Source of the DNA: Dehalococcoidia bacterium | GTDB lineage: Bacteria > Chloroflexota > Dehalococcoidia > Lucifugimonadales > Lucifugimonadaceae | Direction: 5' to 3' | Length of the DNA stretch: 6,271 nucleotides | NCBI GenBank assembly: GCA_012270805.1 | Contig: JAAXHR010000311.1 | Coordinates: forward strand, 1 to 6,271 | Shown: positions 5,070 through 6,271 of the stretch, piece by piece | How the letters are laid out: every line of letters starts with the position of its first letter | Position numbering within the stretch: the first letter of the stretch is position 1 | The notes under the pieces: model-generated | Databases searched by the model: none | What the model saw: only the letters and a program-made list of their open reading frames with translations | Told to the model about the DNA's origin: nothing | Program-made: the position numbers and the translations under genes

Positions 5070-6271
5070 ATGAAATCGAAGATGCTGGGTGCGCTGGCAC
5101 TCTTTACGCTAATTGGCGCGCTGTTCGTGATGCAGTCGGCAGAGCAGAATCCGCCGACGGTCGATGCCGCTACCGGCACCATCCACGCATTAAACGTGGG
5201 GACATGCCTAGCCACCGATGCCGACATATTCGAAAACGAGGTCTGCGACCTCAAGGGCGATGGATCCGCCGCTACCGGCAACGTCAAGTGGGAGGTCCGC
5301 AAGGAGGTCGAGCAGGCTTCGACGCTCTACGCGACCTACGCCTATGACCCCAAGACGGCGTCGGACGAGCCGCGCGTCATCCTTGCAGATTCTGACCTGA
5401 TCAAGATCAGCATCGCCGACACTGGACGCGACAAGCGGTCCGGGGTGTTGATACGTGGAGCGTCTAACGATGACGATCTCGATGATGACGACACTGCCGG
5501 TTCGTTGGGCAAGGTAATCAGGGATGACCTTACTAAGGGCGACCTCCATTTCGAAACCTATGACCCGGATATGGATGACAACACTACTGACAACGATGTC
5601 ATCAAATTCACTTCGGAGGAAACCTCACAGCAGGGCATCGAGATCTACAACGACGATGACAACACATCGGTAATCGAAGACAGCGGAAATTACACGCTCA
5701 ACTTCACGCGTGGCAAAGTTATGAATGCCAACTTCGATCCCGCTGACTTCGACGTTGGCGATGGAGCAGTGGTCAGGTTCTATGGATGTGTCACGGATGG
5801 AAATGGTACGGATTGTGATGGCGAAACCCTGGAACTGCTGGACGAGTTAACAGTTGACGAGGACGCTTCTAATGGCGAAGCAGGTGCCAACATTGCGCCT
5901 TGGCTCGCGGTGAATGCCAGTGTGCCGGATGGTGACAACGTCGTCATCATGGCGATCTACTACCGCACGAGCACTAAAGAGAACCTGAAGGGTGGCGAAG
6001 CGTTCCACTATTGCTCACCCGGTGACACCGTTTACTTCGGGAAGGTTGAGGACACCCAAGAAGATGCTTGGAGATGCGACAATCCCGATACCGATACCAA
6101 GGAGAGTATGCTGGCAACCAAGAGAGAGGCCGCTGAAAATGTCGATTACACCGAAGACGAGATCGATGACAACGACGCGTTGACGGTGCTGGCCAGATCT
6201 GATGGCGACGTGGAGACAGTGAATCTGTTCCTCGCCGAAACAGGCATTTTCTCCGGCCGGTACGAAGGTTA
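5070..6271 (+). CDS. Secreted protein paralogous to the 649-4263 product (3' end beyond window)
   Basis: The frame stays open for 400 codons from ATG 5070 to the window edge, so this is the 5' part of a larger gene. The purine-rich AGAGAGAGA (5055-5063) is a fair ribosome site for 5070; ATG 5052, six codons earlier, is an alternative. Residues 1 to about 33 are a signal peptide (MKSKMLGALALFTLIGALFV, cleavage near VDA-A). The mature start A-A-T-G and following HALNVGTCLATDADIF, TLYATYAYDPKT, DSDLIKIS, GRDKRSGVL, IAPWLAVNASVP and ETGIFSGRYEG match the upstream protein. Cysteines 46, 59, 240, 249, 315 and 336 align with its first six. Loops carry extra Asp-rich insertions, making it more acidic. 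Codons favour C endings (TGC, AAC, CTC, ATC), unlike the neighbour. Probably a cell-surface or S-layer-like protein; function is not recognised. Confidence 0.88.
   Translation, partial: MKSKMLGALALFTLIGALFVMQSAEQNPPTVDAATGTIHALNVGTCLATDADIFENEVCDLKGDGSAATGNVKWEVRKEVEQASTLYATYAYDPKTASDEPRVILADSDLIKISIADTGRDKRSGVLIRGASNDDDLDDDDTAGSLGKVIRDDLTKGDLHFETYDPDMDDNTTDNDVIKFTSEETSQQGIEIYNDDDNTSVIEDSGNYTLNFTRGKVMNANFDPADFDVGDGAVVRFYGCVTDGNGTDCDGETLELLDELTVDEDASNGEAGANIAPWLAVNASVPDGDNVVIMAIYYRTSTKENLKGGEAFHYCSPGDTVYFGKVEDTQEDAWRCDNPDTDTKESMLATKREAAENVDYTEDEIDDNDALTVLARSDGDVETVNLFLAETGIFSGRYEG

Overview
The window looks like a fragment of a bacterial chromosome, most likely from the Chloroflexota (Dehalococcoidia or SAR202-like). 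That placement is an inference from two things: the Rho sequence resembles that lineage, and the large acidic Ig-like surface protein ends in repeated 'SGWN...GYWV' modules typical of it. No 16S or other decisive marker is present.

Layout: (1) 1-483 is the 3' end of rho, the transcription termination factor, followed by a weak terminator-like hairpin and a promoter-like sequence. (2) 649-4263 encodes a secreted, Asp/Glu-rich protein of about 1204 residues (start chosen at 649). It has a signal peptide, ten cysteines, several Ig-like segments with D-x-AGN turns, and a duplicated C-terminal module. (3) 4273-4823 is a compact repeat island. Four copies or remnants of a 35-bp palindromic repeat (core ATTCCC-N8-GGGAAT) are arranged as two inverted pairs. 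The first pair brackets a small GIY-YIG nuclease gene on the minus strand; the second pair encloses only non-coding DNA. (4) 4824-5069 is a non-coding leader with a plausible promoter. (5) 5070 to the window end is the 5' part of a second secreted protein, clearly paralogous to the first over its whole visible length (400 codons) but written with different codon preferences.

The main story is a tandem pair of paralogous secreted proteins that share a mature N-terminus (A-A-T-G) and three cysteine pairs, separated by an insertion of a REPIN-like palindromic element carrying a GIY-YIG nuclease. The paralogues may be structural cell-surface or S-layer-like proteins. Nothing in the sequence indicates an enzymatic activity, and I cannot name their function. 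The nuclease cassette is probably a selfish passenger unrelated to their job.
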